From DATHRK01 sp035513295 (GTDB lineage: Bacteria > Gemmatimonadota > Gemmatimonadetes > Longimicrobiales > RSA9): a stretch of 64,000 nucleotides of DNA. A program made the position numbers and the translations under genes. Of this stretch, positions 24,651 to 33,907 are shown in pieces (within the stretch, counting starts at the first letter, position 1; each line of letters starts with the position of its first letter). The stretch is taken from positions 31,029 to 95,028 of the forward strand of contig DATKCH010000011.1 of NCBI GenBank assembly GCA_035513295.1, in the 5' to 3' direction. The notes beneath the pieces were generated by a model that did no database searches, had not been told where the DNA came from, and was given only the letters and a program-made list of their open reading frames with translations.

Positions 24651-25937
24651 CTATCCTCGGCTGGTCTTGCCGCGCAGGAAGTCCCGCATGAGGTACTGCC
24701 CGAGGGTCATCGTGCTGGTGAAATACGCCCTGCCCCGCGCCAGCTCGCAGACGCGGGACACGAACGCGACCAGCGCGGGGTCGCGGGCCAGCATGAAGGT
24801 GTTGATGATGATGTTGGATTTGCGGCAGGCCGCGACTTCGCGGAAGGTCTCCTTGAGCACCCGCGGGTCCAGGCCGGCCGGGTTCTTGTACACGCGCCCG
24901 CCCGGCAGCGTGATCGCCGAGGGTTTCCCGTCGGTGATCATGATGATCTGGCGCATGTCCTTGCCCTGGGAGCGCAGCAGCCGGCGCGCGAGCTGAATCC
25001 CCTCGGCGGTGTTCGTGTGGAACGGCCCCACCTGCGCCTTGCCCACGCGCGCGAGAGGAATCTCCTCGGCGCGGTCGCCGAACGTGATGACTCTGAGCGT
25101 GTCCCCCGGAAACTGCGTCCGGATCAGGTGCGAGAGCGCCAGCGCCACCTTCTTGGCCGGCGTGAAGCGGTCCTCCCCGTACAGGATCATGGAGTGCGAT
25201 ACGTCCAGCATCAGCACGGTCGCGCAGGAGCTGCGGTACTCCGCCTGGTGCACCATCAGGTCCGGATAGTCCAGGTCCAGCGGGAGGGACGGTCCCGAGC
25301 GGCGAATCGCGTTCCCCAGGGTCGCCGGGATGTCCATGTTGAGGCTGTCGCCGAACGCGTACGGCCGGGACGCGGCGTTCGCCTCTATGCCGGTGTCGAG
25401 GTGCGGCGTCTCGTGGCTCCCGTGGCTGGACCTTCCGAGCGCCGAGATGATGTCGCGCAGAGTCCGGTAGGCGAGGAAGTCCAGCCCCTTCGCGGTCAGC
25501 GAGAACTCCACGTGGCGGGCGGCGCGCGCGGCCTCATCCACGTGGCCCTCCGCCTCCAGTTGCCGGAACGACGACGGCATCGCCGGAGCCCCGCCGTCGA
25601 CCTGCAGGTATCCCTCCTCGACGAGCCGCTCCACGAGGCCGTCCAGCAGCTCCGCCAGGGCCTGGCGGGCGTCCTCGTCACCGCCTTCGCCGCGCAGCTC
25701 CGCGAGCATCTCCGGGGTGAGCTGCCCGGTCCTGATGAGCGCCTCGAGGAGCCGGTCTTTGAGGCTCTCCAGGGAGTGCTCCGGCTCGTCGCCGGTCCAG
25801 CCCCACCATGGATGGTAGCGGGGCCCCCCGGCGAACCCGCTCTGGAGCAGGAAATCGGCGAGGCTCTCCAGGAGGCCTTCGAGGTTGAGCGCCTCGAGGA
25901 AGCCGCCCTTGTACTTCGTGTAGGTCGTGAAGCTCAT
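24651..25937 (-). CDS. VWA domain protein, partner of MoxR-type ATPase
   Basis: A 428-residue protein starting at ATG 25937. Residues about 1-230 are helical and charged. The von Willebrand A domain (about 235-420) has the MIDAS motif VLMLDVSHSM (DxSxS), a Thr in FHTNTAEGI and Asp in IIMITDGKPS, so metal binding should be intact. In this family the VWA protein works with a MoxR/ChlI-type AAA ATPase, encoded 168 bp upstream. The frame stays open further 5' but that part is Arg/Gly-rich and unlike the family. Target of the complex unknown. Confidence 0.87.
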   Translation of the reverse strand: MSFTTYTKYKGGFLEALNLEGLLESLADFLLQSGFAGGPRYHPWWGWTGDEPEHSLESLKDRLLEALIRTGQLTPEMLAELRGEGGDEDARQALAELLDGLVERLVEEGYLQVDGGAPAMPSSFRQLEAEGHVDEAARAARHVEFSLTAKGLDFLAYRTLRDIISALGRSSHGSHETPHLDTGIEANAASRPYAFGDSLNMDIPATLGNAIRRSGPSLPLDLDYPDLMVHQAEYRSSCATVLMLDVSHSMILYGEDRFTPAKKVALALSHLIRTQFPGDTLRVITFGDRAEEIPLARVGKAQVGPFHTNTAEGIQLARRLLRSQGKDMRQIIMITDGKPSAITLPGGRVYKNPAGLDPRVLKETFREVAACRKSNIIINTFMLARDPALVAFVSRVCELARGRAYFTSTMTLGQYLMRDFLRGKTSRG

Positions 25938-26104
25938 GCGTCCGCGGAGCCGTTGAGGAGGCGCTGCACCGCTCCGGGAACGCGCTGGAGCGGGGTCCGT
26001 GTACCGGCTATAGTGCCCCCCGGCCGGGGGAAGTTCCATTTCGCGGGCCGGGAGCGAGCGGCGACGCAACCCCGAAGCGGCGCGGCGCGGCGCCGCACTC
26101 TCAG

Positions 26105-27568
26105 CTATGCCTGCAGGGCGGGTCCTCCCGCCGATGGAGGCGGTCGGCGTTTGGGAGCGCGCCGGCGTCGGAAAGACCCCTCGACCGACCGGCTGATGCG
26201 CCGTTCGGCGGCGAGCGCCTCGAGGACGAGTTCGCACGCCGCCACTCTGACGCCGGGGGCGTCGTCGGCCGCCACGCCCAGCCCGCGGATGGCCGCCTCC
26301 AGTCCCGAGACCCCCAGCAGGCCGTCCAGCGCGGCCGCGGCGGCGGCGGTGTCACCGAGCTGGAGGACGCCGCCACGGTCGAAGTAGTCGACGACCTCCG
26401 CCAGCTCCTCCTCGACCGCCTCGCCGCCCATCTCCTCCAGCGTTTCCGCCGCGGCGCGGCCGATGAGCTCGCGCGCGATGCGAGCGCCTCCCTGGAGCTC
26501 GCCCTCGTACTCCAGCTCCAGCTTGCCTTCGATCGCGGGTAGCGCGGAGTAGACATCGCTCACGCGCACCAGTGGATCCTCGCCGGTCATCAGGGAGCGT
26601 CGTTCGGCAGCCGAGGCCGCGTTTTCGAGCGCCGCGATGGGGAGTCGCTGGCTCACGCCGCTGCGCTGGTCCACGCGCTTGTCCTCCCGCGCCAGGAAGG
26701 CGATGCGCTCGATCAGGTTCGCCACGAATCCCGGCGCCTCGATCGACGTCCCATCTCGCTCGAGCCACGCCTCCTGACGCGTGATGCGCGCGCCCTCCTC
26801 GATCCCCTCCGGATAGTGCGTGCGGATTTCCGCTCCGATCCTGTCCTTGAGCGGGGTGATGATCTTGCCTCGCGCCGTGTAGTCCTCGGGGTTCGCGGTG
26901 AACACCGCGAGGACATCCAGCGGCAGGCGCACCGGGTAGCCCTTGATCTGGACGTCTCCCTCCTGGAGTACGTTGAACAGTCCGACCTGGATCTTGCCCG
27001 AAAGATCGGGCAGCTCGTTGACGGCGAAGATGCCTCGATTCGCGCGCGGGAGCAGCCCGAAATGGATCGTCAGCTCGTCCGACAGGACGTGCCCGCCGCG
27101 CGCGGCCTTGATGGGATCCACGTCACCGAGGATGTCGGCGATCGTCACGTCGGGCGTCGCGAGCTTCTCGACGAATCGGGCCTCGCGCGGCAGCCAGGCG
27201 ATAGGCGTGGAGTCGCCGCATTCCTCCAGCGCGGTCCGCCCGTGGCGGGATATCGGCCGCAGAGGGTCGTCGTTGACCTCGCTGCCCGCGATGATCGGGA
27301 TTTCCGGATCCAGCAGGTCGACGAGCTGCCGCACGATCCGGCTCTTCGCCTGGCCGCGCAGGCCCAGGAGGATGAACGTCTGCCGCGCAAGGAGCGCCTG
27401 GATGATCTGCGGCACGACGGTCTCGTCGTACCCGACGACGCCTCGAAACAGCGGTCGCCCATCGCGGATGAGCCCGATCAGGTTGCGGCGCACTTCGTCG
27501 CGCACGCCGCGGCTGACGTATCCGCTCTCCTTCAGGGCTCCCAGGGTGTTCGGGCGGGTGGCCGTCAT
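26105..27568 (-). CDS. MoxR/magnesium-chelatase-like AAA+ ATPase
   Basis: A 487-residue AAA+ ATPase from ATG 27568 (GAGGAGAGG just upstream). Walker A is the variant LLGLRGQAKSR (about 72-82). The Walker B region reads GIFAVNELPDLSG, with Asn where Asp-Glu is usual (NE). The pre-sensor segment is AVFTANPEDYTARGKII, and the GDVQIKGYPVRLPLDVL loop is chelatase-like. Relatives assemble as hexamers that remodel a partner through the VWA protein. The last 40 residues are Arg/Pro-rich. The start overlaps the Nudix stop (ATGA). Confidence 0.85.
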   Translation of the reverse strand: MTATRPNTLGALKESGYVSRGVRDEVRRNLIGLIRDGRPLFRGVVGYDETVVPQIIQALLARQTFILLGLRGQAKSRIVRQLVDLLDPEIPIIAGSEVNDDPLRPISRHGRTALEECGDSTPIAWLPREARFVEKLATPDVTIADILGDVDPIKAARGGHVLSDELTIHFGLLPRANRGIFAVNELPDLSGKIQVGLFNVLQEGDVQIKGYPVRLPLDVLAVFTANPEDYTARGKIITPLKDRIGAEIRTHYPEGIEEGARITRQEAWLERDGTSIEAPGFVANLIERIAFLAREDKRVDQRSGVSQRLPIAALENAASAAERRSLMTGEDPLVRVSDVYSALPAIEGKLELEYEGELQGGARIARELIGRAAAETLEEMGGEAVEEELAEVVDYFDRGGVLQLGDTAAAAAALDGLLGVSGLEAAIRGLGVAADDAPGVRVAACELVLEALAAERRISRSVEGSFRRRRAPKRRPPPSAGGPALQA

Positions 27569-28392
27569 GTCCTCTCCTCGTCTTCGGGCTGCAATCGAAT
27601 GGTGACCCCTGTGGCGGTCTTCACCAGGCGCGGGCTGCGCGTGGGGGCGGGCCGGTCGCGTGCCCACGACACCGCGGCGCCGGCGCTGTCGAACCCCTCC
27701 AGGTCCTCGAGGGTGCGCACCGTGGGAAAGACCATGGGAAGGGCTCCCTCCCGAAAACGCCGTAGCGCCGCCCGGGGTGTCAGCCAAGCCGCGTCGACCA
27801 TCTCCCGCGGATCCGCCAGCGCCGGAGCCCGCTCCGGCACCCGCGCGATGAAGAACCGGGTCTCGTAGCGCCTCGGCTCGATGACCGGGGTGATCCAGTG
27901 CGAGAGGTAGGCGGCGACGCTCAGGTCGACCCGTGCGCCCAACGCATCGAGCACGCCCGCGAAATCTATCGCGTCCTCGAGCAGCGCGTCCCGGAGGCTG
28001 TCGGTCGCGGGGTCGGCGGCCGCGGGAGGAACCGGCTCCCCGCGTGCGGTCGTGGCCAGCAGGAGCCCGGTTTCTTCAAAGGCCTCGCGCACCGCGGCGA
28101 TCCAGTACGCGGGATCCGGGCCGCCGGCCGGAATGCCGGCGCAGAGCCCCTCGGCGGCGGCGGTGCGGTCCTGCTCGTCGACCGTTCCGCCGGGGAACAC
28201 GTACGCGCCCGGCACGAACCCGGCTTCGCGCCGCCGCTTCATGAGCAGCGCCTCCGGACCTCGGCGGGAGTCGCGCAGCAGGACGATCGTCGCCGACGGG
28301 AGCGGCTCGGGCGGATGAGCGGGGTCCGCCTCCAGTCCGCGCGCGAATCCGGGCGGCAGCCGTTCCCAGGGGATCTCGTAAGGGTCCCTCAC
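27565..28392 (-). CDS. Nudix hydrolase, NUDT19-like
   Basis: A 275-residue hydrolase. The Nudix box is split, as in NUDT19-like proteins: GAYVFPGGTVDEQDR, a loop of about 25 residues, then IAAVREAFEETGLLL (REAFEETG core). Two-part boxes of this kind occur in coenzyme A- or acyl-CoA-diphosphatases, so a CoA derivative is a reasonable but unproven substrate. It overlaps the aminotransferase stop upstream and the AAA ATPase start downstream (ATGA in both), inside a coupled four-gene minus-strand operon. Confidence 0.88.
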   Translation of the reverse strand: MRDPYEIPWERLPPGFARGLEADPAHPPEPLPSATIVLLRDSRRGPEALLMKRRREAGFVPGAYVFPGGTVDEQDRTAAAEGLCAGIPAGGPDPAYWIAAVREAFEETGLLLATTARGEPVPPAAADPATDSLRDALLEDAIDFAGVLDALGARVDLSVAAYLSHWITPVIEPRRYETRFFIARVPERAPALADPREMVDAAWLTPRAALRRFREGALPMVFPTVRTLEDLEGFDSAGAAVSWARDRPAPTRSPRLVKTATGVTIRLQPEDEERT

Positions 28393-29528
28393 GCCCGGAG
28401 CGCCTCGCGCAGGCCCTCCAGAAGCGCGGCCACATCCTCCCCGTCGTTATAGACGTGGGGCGAGATCCGCAGCGCGTCGCCCCTTCGGGAGACGTGCACT
28501 CGGCGGGCGCGCAGGGCTTCGTGAACGCGCGCGCCGTCCACGCCCTCCGGTAGGCGCAGGCCCACGATGTGGCCGGCGCGCGGGCCCGCCGGCGCCGCCG
28601 CGCCCAGCGTGGATGCCTCCGCCTCGATCGCGCGCGTGAGGCCGGAGCAGTGGGCGCGCACGGCACCGACGGACAGCTCTCCCAGGTACTCGAGTGCGGC
28701 TACGGCCATCGGCATGAGCGCGAAGTTGCTCCGTTCCGCCACGTCGAAGCGGGAGGCGTCCTCGCGCAGGTCGTCGCGGTAGTCGACGAGCGCGCGGAAG
28801 TCCTCGCTGCCCCCGCGTCCGATCCACGTGTGCTCGATCGGCTCGCCGTCCCGGAAGCGCTCGCCGAGCCAGAGAAACCCCAGGGAGTACGGCCCCAGGA
28901 GCCACTTGTAGGCGGCGCAGACCACCGCGTCGGGTCGGATCCGGCCCACGTCGAAGGGGTGGGCGCCGATGGACTGGGTCCCGTCCACGACCAGCGCGGC
29001 GCCCACCTCGCGGGCGCGTTCCGCTACGCGCTCGAGGTCCAGCAGGGAGCCGTCGGTCCAGTGAACCTGGGGGAGCGCGACGAGGGCGACGCCGGACCCG
29101 ATGGCCGCGCACACGGCGTCCGTCCAGTCCGCGCCGTCGCGGGGTCGCGCGACCGTCTCGATGATCGCGCCCGCGCGCGCCGCGAGCGCGCGCCAGGGAT
29201 ACACGTTGGCGGGGAACTGGTCCTGCAGCACGACGAACGCGGCGCCCGCGGAGGGCCGCACGTTGCGCGCGACGACCTCCAGTCCGTAGGACACGCCGGG
29301 CACGATCGCGACTCCGGCCGCGTCGCCGCCTATGAGTGCCGCGAACAGCGCGCGCGCGCGATCGCTCTCTTCGAAGAAGTGCCGCGCCTCGATGCGGCCG
29401 GGGTCCCGCTTGCGGCGCACGCCGGCGATCCCCGCTTCCTCCACCCTCCGTGGAAGCGGGGCCATGTAGGCGCAGTTCAGGTACGACACCCCTTCCGGGA
29501 TCGAGAAGTCGTCGCTTCGGGCTCGCAT
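28389..29528 (-). CDS. Class V aminotransferase-fold enzyme
   Basis: About 379 residues from ATG 29528. A PLP enzyme of the cysteine-desulfurase/isopenicillin-epimerase group. The cofactor lysine is in CAAYKWLLGPYSLGFLWL, with upstream LVVDGTQSIGAH (the PLP-nitrogen Asp) and VPGVSYGLEVVA (phosphate-binding loop). The C-terminal small domain ends in HVSRRGDALRISPHVYND, as in these enzymes. Substrate is not predictable. An in-frame ATG at 29594 would add 22 residues; the shorter form begins with the family-like DDFSIPEGVSYLN. First gene of the operon with Nudix, AAA ATPase and VWA genes. Confidence 0.83.
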   Translation of the reverse strand: MRARSDDFSIPEGVSYLNCAYMAPLPRRVEEAGIAGVRRKRDPGRIEARHFFEESDRARALFAALIGGDAAGVAIVPGVSYGLEVVARNVRPSAGAAFVVLQDQFPANVYPWRALAARAGAIIETVARPRDGADWTDAVCAAIGSGVALVALPQVHWTDGSLLDLERVAERAREVGAALVVDGTQSIGAHPFDVGRIRPDAVVCAAYKWLLGPYSLGFLWLGERFRDGEPIEHTWIGRGGSEDFRALVDYRDDLREDASRFDVAERSNFALMPMAVAALEYLGELSVGAVRAHCSGLTRAIEAEASTLGAAAPAGPRAGHIVGLRLPEGVDGARVHEALRARRVHVSRRGDALRISPHVYNDGEDVAALLEGLREALRA

Positions 29529-29671
29529 CCGGCCGTGATCGTGGGACTCGCGGGGGGAGGGCGGAACATAGCCCATGCCGCGCGGCTCGCCCACACCCCC
29601 CCATTTGTTTTAACTTTCGGCCCTGCGCGCGCGTCCTACGCTGGTCGGAGCACGCTCGCCGTTCGTCAGAA

Positions 29672-31066
29672 ATGGTTGCCATGACACTCCCCCGCAGTCG
29701 ATACACGCAAGGACCGACTTTCGTCGGACGGTCGTTCGTGGTCGCGCTGTCCGTGGCGCTCGCGGCGGCCACCGCCGCGGGACCGGCGGCGGGACAGGAC
29801 GACGCCGGCGAGGATTCCGCCGTACGGCTTCCGAGCCCGCCCGAAACGTCCCTGACCCTCGAGGAGAGCGTCGAGCGCGCGCTCCTGGTCAGCCCGACAA
29901 TGGCACAGGCCGAAGGCTCGGTGCGTTCTGCGGAAGCCGGCCGGCGCAGCGCGTTCGGCGCCTACCTGCCGAGCATCAACGCCAGTTCCAACGCCTCGCG
30001 TGCGTCGACCAACCGCTTCAATCCCCAGACGAACACGACCGTCACCGGCTCGTCGAACAGCTATAGCGCGGGGGTGAACGCGGGCGTCGACATCTGGAAC
30101 GGGGGGCGCCGCGGCGCGGAAATCGATGACGCCGCGGCGGCCCTTTCCGCCGCGGAAGCCACCGCCCGGCAGCGCCGCTTCGACGTGGTTCTGGCGGCCA
30201 AGGGCTCCTTCTACGACGTGCTGCGACGGGAGGAGCTCATGCGGGTCGCCGGCGCGCGCATCCGCCGCGCGCAGGAGTCGCTGACGGCGGCCGACCGGCG
30301 CCTGCAGGTCGGCACCGCGACGCGCTCCGACGTCCTGCGCTCGCGCTTGGAGCTGAACGACGCGCGCCAGGCGGAGCTCACCGAGCGCACCGCCTGGATC
30401 GTCGCGACCTACACGCTGGGTCGGGTCGTCGGGATCGATGATCGCGTGGGCGCCACGCCGGGCGAGCCCATCACCGTGCGGCCCCTCGCGCTTTCCGCGG
30501 AGGAGCTGCGCACCATCGTGGAAACGACCAGCCCGGCGGTGATCACCGCCGAGGCCGGCTTGCGGTCGGCCGACGCCGGCGTCGACGTAGCGCGCTCGTC
30601 GTATTTCCCGAGTCTGCGCGCGAGCAGCAACTTCAACTGGTTCAACCAGGAGCTTTCGTTCGAGGGCGGCAACTCGAGCTGGAACCTCGCCTTCGGGGTT
30701 TCGCTGCCCGTATTCAACGGGTTCCAGCGCGAAAGCGCCGTGACCCGGGCGCGGGTCACGGCCGACGTGGCTCGCTTCGAGGTGCGCGACGCGCGGCGCG
30801 CGGCTCGGGTCGATCTGGAGCGTCTGCTGGGCGCGTTGCACCTGGCCGAGGAACGCCTCCAACTGACCGCCGAGGCGGTCGAGGTGGCGCGCGAGGACCT
30901 GCGCGTTCAGGACGAGCGTTACCGGCTGGGCGCGTCGACGATCCTGGATCTGATCACCTCGCAACTCAACCTCGCGCAGGCGGAGACCGACGAGATCGCC
31001 GCCCGTTACGACTATCAGATCGCCCGCGCCGAACTCGAGGCGCTCGTGGGGAGGGAGCTTCAGTGA
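29672..31066 (+). CDS. TolC-family outer-membrane efflux protein
   Basis: About 464 residues. A signal peptide (SFVVALSVALAAATAAGPAAG) precedes two repeated OEP halves. Each starts near an ESVERALLVSPTMAQAEG- or SPAVITAEAGLRSADAGVD-like helix and includes a beta segment (SYSAGVNAGVDIWNGG and WNLAFGVSLPVFNG). The C terminus, YQIARAELEALVGREL, is characteristic of TolC proteins. It should form the trimeric outer-membrane duct of the export system with the adaptor and permease encoded next. Start ATG 29672 or 29681. Its stop overlaps the adaptor GTG (GTGA). Confidence 0.92.
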   Translation: MVAMTLPRSRYTQGPTFVGRSFVVALSVALAAATAAGPAAGQDDAGEDSAVRLPSPPETSLTLEESVERALLVSPTMAQAEGSVRSAEAGRRSAFGAYLPSINASSNASRASTNRFNPQTNTTVTGSSNSYSAGVNAGVDIWNGGRRGAEIDDAAAALSAAEATARQRRFDVVLAAKGSFYDVLRREELMRVAGARIRRAQESLTAADRRLQVGTATRSDVLRSRLELNDARQAELTERTAWIVATYTLGRVVGIDDRVGATPGEPITVRPLALSAEELRTIVETTSPAVITAEAGLRSADAGVDVARSSYFPSLRASSNFNWFNQELSFEGGNSSWNLAFGVSLPVFNGFQRESAVTRARVTADVARFEVRDARRAARVDLERLLGALHLAEERLQLTAEAVEVAREDLRVQDERYRLGASTILDLITSQLNLAQAETDEIAARYDYQIARAELEALVGRELQ

Positions 31067-32613
31067 ACCGCATTCGTCGCTCCGGGGCGCCGCTCTGGCG
31101 TCGCCGGTCGCTGCTGCTCCCGCTCGCTGTCCTCGCGTGTGGTTCGGCCGACGCGGCGGAGCAGCCGGAAGGCACCGACACGGCGCCCGTCGTGCGAGCC
31201 ACGCTGGACATCACCGCCGAGGCCGCGGGGCTGATGGAGCCGCCACGGGTGATCGAGGTGAAGTCCAAGGCCTCCGGCGAGGTGCTGCGCATGTACGTGG
31301 AGACGGGGGATTTCGTGGAACGGGGCGCGCTGCTCGCGGAGATCGACCCGCGCGACGTACGCAACGGTTACGCGCAGGCGAACGCGGATTTGGAGGTCGC
31401 GCGTGCCCGGTTGTCGACCGCCCAGGCGCAGCACGAGCGGGTGTCCGAGCTGCGCGACGCCGGGGTCGTGACCGAGCAGGAACTCGAAAGCGCCGCCCTG
31501 GAGCTCGCCAACGCCAACGCGAACTTCATCAAGGCGCGCACGTCGCTGGAGCTGGCGAGCGAGCGGCTCGGCGATGTGACGATCCGTGCCCCGATCGACG
31601 GCGTCGTCATCCAGAAGGACGTGGAGACCGGCCAGATCATCGCCTCCGCCAGCCAGAACATCTCCGGCGGCACCACCCTGCTCCTCATGGCGGACATCTC
31701 CACCATGCAGGTGCGCACGCTGGTCGACGAGACCGACATCGGCCGCGTCCAGCCGGGGCAGACGGCGGACGTCCAGGTCGAGGCCTTCCCCAACCGGGAT
31801 TTCACCGGCACGGTCACCAAGATCGAGCCCCAGGCGGTGGTGGATCAGAACGTGACCATGTTCCCGGTGCTGGTGGAACTGTCCAACCCGGATGGCGCCC
31901 TGAAGCCCGGAATGAACGCCGAGGTCCGGGTGGAGATCGCCCGCCGCACGAACGTGCTGACGGTCCCCAACTCGGCCGTGGTGAGCCCGACGGATGCGAT
32001 GGCTGCGGGGGCCGTGCTGGGCCTGGAGGAGGACGCCATGCGCGAGCAGTTCGGCGCCCGCCTCGGCGGCGGCAGTCGGGGCGGGCCCGGGGTGGACGCG
32101 CCCGCTGACGGTCCCGCTCCCGGGCTGGCCGGCGCCGATGACGGCGACCGGGCAGGTGCGCCAGCAGGCGGCGCATCCCCGGCCGGCGGCAGTTCCGCGG
32201 CCGACGCGAGCGGAGCCGCCCCCAGCGACGACCGCTGTCAGGCCCTGATGTCGAAGGTACGCGCCGGGGGCCGCGACGCCCTGACGGAGGAGGAACGGCC
32301 CGACGCGGCGGCTTGTCTCCGGCGGATGCGCGGGGGGACTGGGGTCGCGGGTAGTTCCGCGCCGCGCGCCGATGACGAGGAGATGGCGGGGGTTCGCGCT
32401 CGCCCCGGCGTCGTGTTCGTCGTGGCGGATGGCGGGCCGGAGCCGCGCTTCGTGACGCTGGGCCTCAACGACTGGGACTCCACCGAGGTTCTGCGCGGCG
32501 TCGAGGAAGGCGAGCGGGTATACCTCATCTCGGTAGCGCGTCTCCAGCAGGAGCAGCAGGAGCTGATCGAGCGGATCCGGAGCCGTTCCAACCCGTTCGG
32601 CGGGGGCAATTGA
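31063..32613 (+). CDS. HlyD/MacA-type periplasmic adaptor with low-complexity insert
   Basis: A 516-residue adaptor. The N terminus has a lipobox-like VLACGS. The barrel-sandwich (lipoyl) half EVKSKASGEVLRMYVETGDF precedes a coiled-coil hairpin (about 105-170), the second lipoyl half VTIRAPIDGVVIQKDVETGQ and a beta-barrel domain ending in TVPNSAVV. Residues about 312-440 are an inserted Gly/Ala/Asp/Pro-rich stretch with two cysteines (DRCQALM, AAACLRRM), before the closing membrane-proximal strand. It would bridge the TolC duct and the permease. GTG at 31063 overlaps the TolC stop, and its stop overlaps the permease ATG by one base (TGATG). Confidence 0.9.
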   Translation: MNRIRRSGAPLWRRRSLLLPLAVLACGSADAAEQPEGTDTAPVVRATLDITAEAAGLMEPPRVIEVKSKASGEVLRMYVETGDFVERGALLAEIDPRDVRNGYAQANADLEVARARLSTAQAQHERVSELRDAGVVTEQELESAALELANANANFIKARTSLELASERLGDVTIRAPIDGVVIQKDVETGQIIASASQNISGGTTLLLMADISTMQVRTLVDETDIGRVQPGQTADVQVEAFPNRDFTGTVTKIEPQAVVDQNVTMFPVLVELSNPDGALKPGMNAEVRVEIARRTNVLTVPNSAVVSPTDAMAAGAVLGLEEDAMREQFGARLGGGSRGGPGVDAPADGPAPGLAGADDGDRAGAPAGGASPAGGSSAADASGAAPSDDRCQALMSKVRAGGRDALTEEERPDAAACLRRMRGGTGVAGSSAPRADDEEMAGVRARPGVVFVVADGGPEPRFVTLGLNDWDSTEVLRGVEEGERVYLISVARLQQEQQELIERIRSRSNPFGGGN

Positions 32614-33863
32614 TGCCCGAGCGTTCGGCCCCGGCCTCCCGGCGCGGCAACCTGGTCATAGGGGAGGTCGTCGGCGTGGCCGCGGGCGCGATCCGCGCGA
32701 ACAAGCTGCGATCGTTCCTGACCATGCTGGGAATCATCATCGGGATCGCGGCCGTGATCACGATGGTCTCTCTCGGCGAGGGCGCGCAGCGCTCCGTGCA
32801 GGAGCGGCTGGCGAACCTGGGCACGAACGTCCTCACGATCCGGCCCGGCCAGAGCTTCTTCGGCGGCGTGGATCGGGGCGACGCGGCGCTGACCGCCGAC
32901 GACTCCGAAGCGCTGCTGGCCGCGGGAGGCGGGATCGTCGCGGTGGCGCCCGAAATGGAGCGGCGCCTTCAGGTGTCGGTCGGCGGCGCCAATGGCAGCC
33001 TTTCGGTACTCGGTACCTGGCCGTCCTTCTTCGACGTCAACAACTACGCGCTGGAGTGGGGACGCTTCTTCACGCCGGGGGAGGAACGGGGCCGGCGCCG
33101 GCTCGCCGTCCTCGGCGCGACCGCCGGCGAGCGGCTGGGCGTGGACGACACGTCCGACCTTCTGGGCAAGTCGCTTCAGATCAGGGGCATTCCGTTCCAG
33201 GTGATCGGCATCCTGGAGGAGCGGGGCGATGGGGGTTGGAACAACCCGGACGAGCGGGTCTACGTGCCGCTCGCGACGGCGCAGTTCCGGGTGTTCGGGA
33301 CCGACCGCCTGCGTTCGATCTCGGTCCAGACGGCCTCCCCGGATCACATGGATGAAGTCACCGGGACGATCGACGGGGTGCTGAGGCGACAGCACCGGCT
33401 GCAGCCGGGCGAGCCGAGCGACTTCACGATCCGTGACCAGGCGATCTTCATCGACACGTTCCAGGAAACCACCCGCACGTTCTCGTTCCTGCTGGCGGGC
33501 ATCGCCCTGATCTCGTTGCTGGTCGGCGGCATCGGCATCATGAACATCATGCTCGTATCCGTCACCGAGCGGACCAAGGAGATCGGCGTCCGCAAGGCGA
33601 TGGGCGCCAGGCGAAAGGACATCCTGCTCCAGTTCCTCACCGAATCCCTCATGCTCTGCCTGGCGGGCGGAGTCGTGGGCATCCTGCTCGGCGTCGGGGC
33701 GGCCGTCGCGCTATCGCGGCTCGCAGAGTGGAACACCGCGGTCGCCCCCGACGCGATCGTGCTGGCGTTCGGCTTCGCCGCCGCGGTGGGCGTGTTCTTC
33801 GGAATCTGGCCGGCGCGCCGCGCGGCACGACTGGACCCGATCCAGTCCCTGCGGTACGAGTAG
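32613..33863 (+). CDS. MacB-type ABC transporter permease (MacB_PCD, FtsX)
   Basis: A 416-residue permease. The first transmembrane helix (FLTMLGIIIGIAAVITMVSLG) leads to a periplasmic MacB_PCD domain (about 60-270). Three C-terminal helices of the FtsX domain follow: SFLLAGIALISLLVGGIGIM, then LCLAGGVVGILLGVGAAVAL and IVLAFGFAAAVGVFFGIWPA, ending with the PARRAARLDPIQSLRYE signature. MacB itself has an N-terminal ATPase that is absent here, and no separate ATPase gene adjoins, so the motor must come from elsewhere. ATG 32613 shares a base with the adaptor stop. Confidence 0.92.
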   Translation: MPERSAPASRRGNLVIGEVVGVAAGAIRANKLRSFLTMLGIIIGIAAVITMVSLGEGAQRSVQERLANLGTNVLTIRPGQSFFGGVDRGDAALTADDSEALLAAGGGIVAVAPEMERRLQVSVGGANGSLSVLGTWPSFFDVNNYALEWGRFFTPGEERGRRRLAVLGATAGERLGVDDTSDLLGKSLQIRGIPFQVIGILEERGDGGWNNPDERVYVPLATAQFRVFGTDRLRSISVQTASPDHMDEVTGTIDGVLRRQHRLQPGEPSDFTIRDQAIFIDTFQETTRTFSFLLAGIALISLLVGGIGIMNIMLVSVTERTKEIGVRKAMGARRKDILLQFLTESLMLCLAGGVVGILLGVGAAVALSRLAEWNTAVAPDAIVLAFGFAAAVGVFFGIWPARRAARLDPIQSLRYE

Positions 33864-33907
33864 TCCATTCCCGCCCTGCCGCTCCTGAGCCTCAGCGCCG
33901 TCGGACA

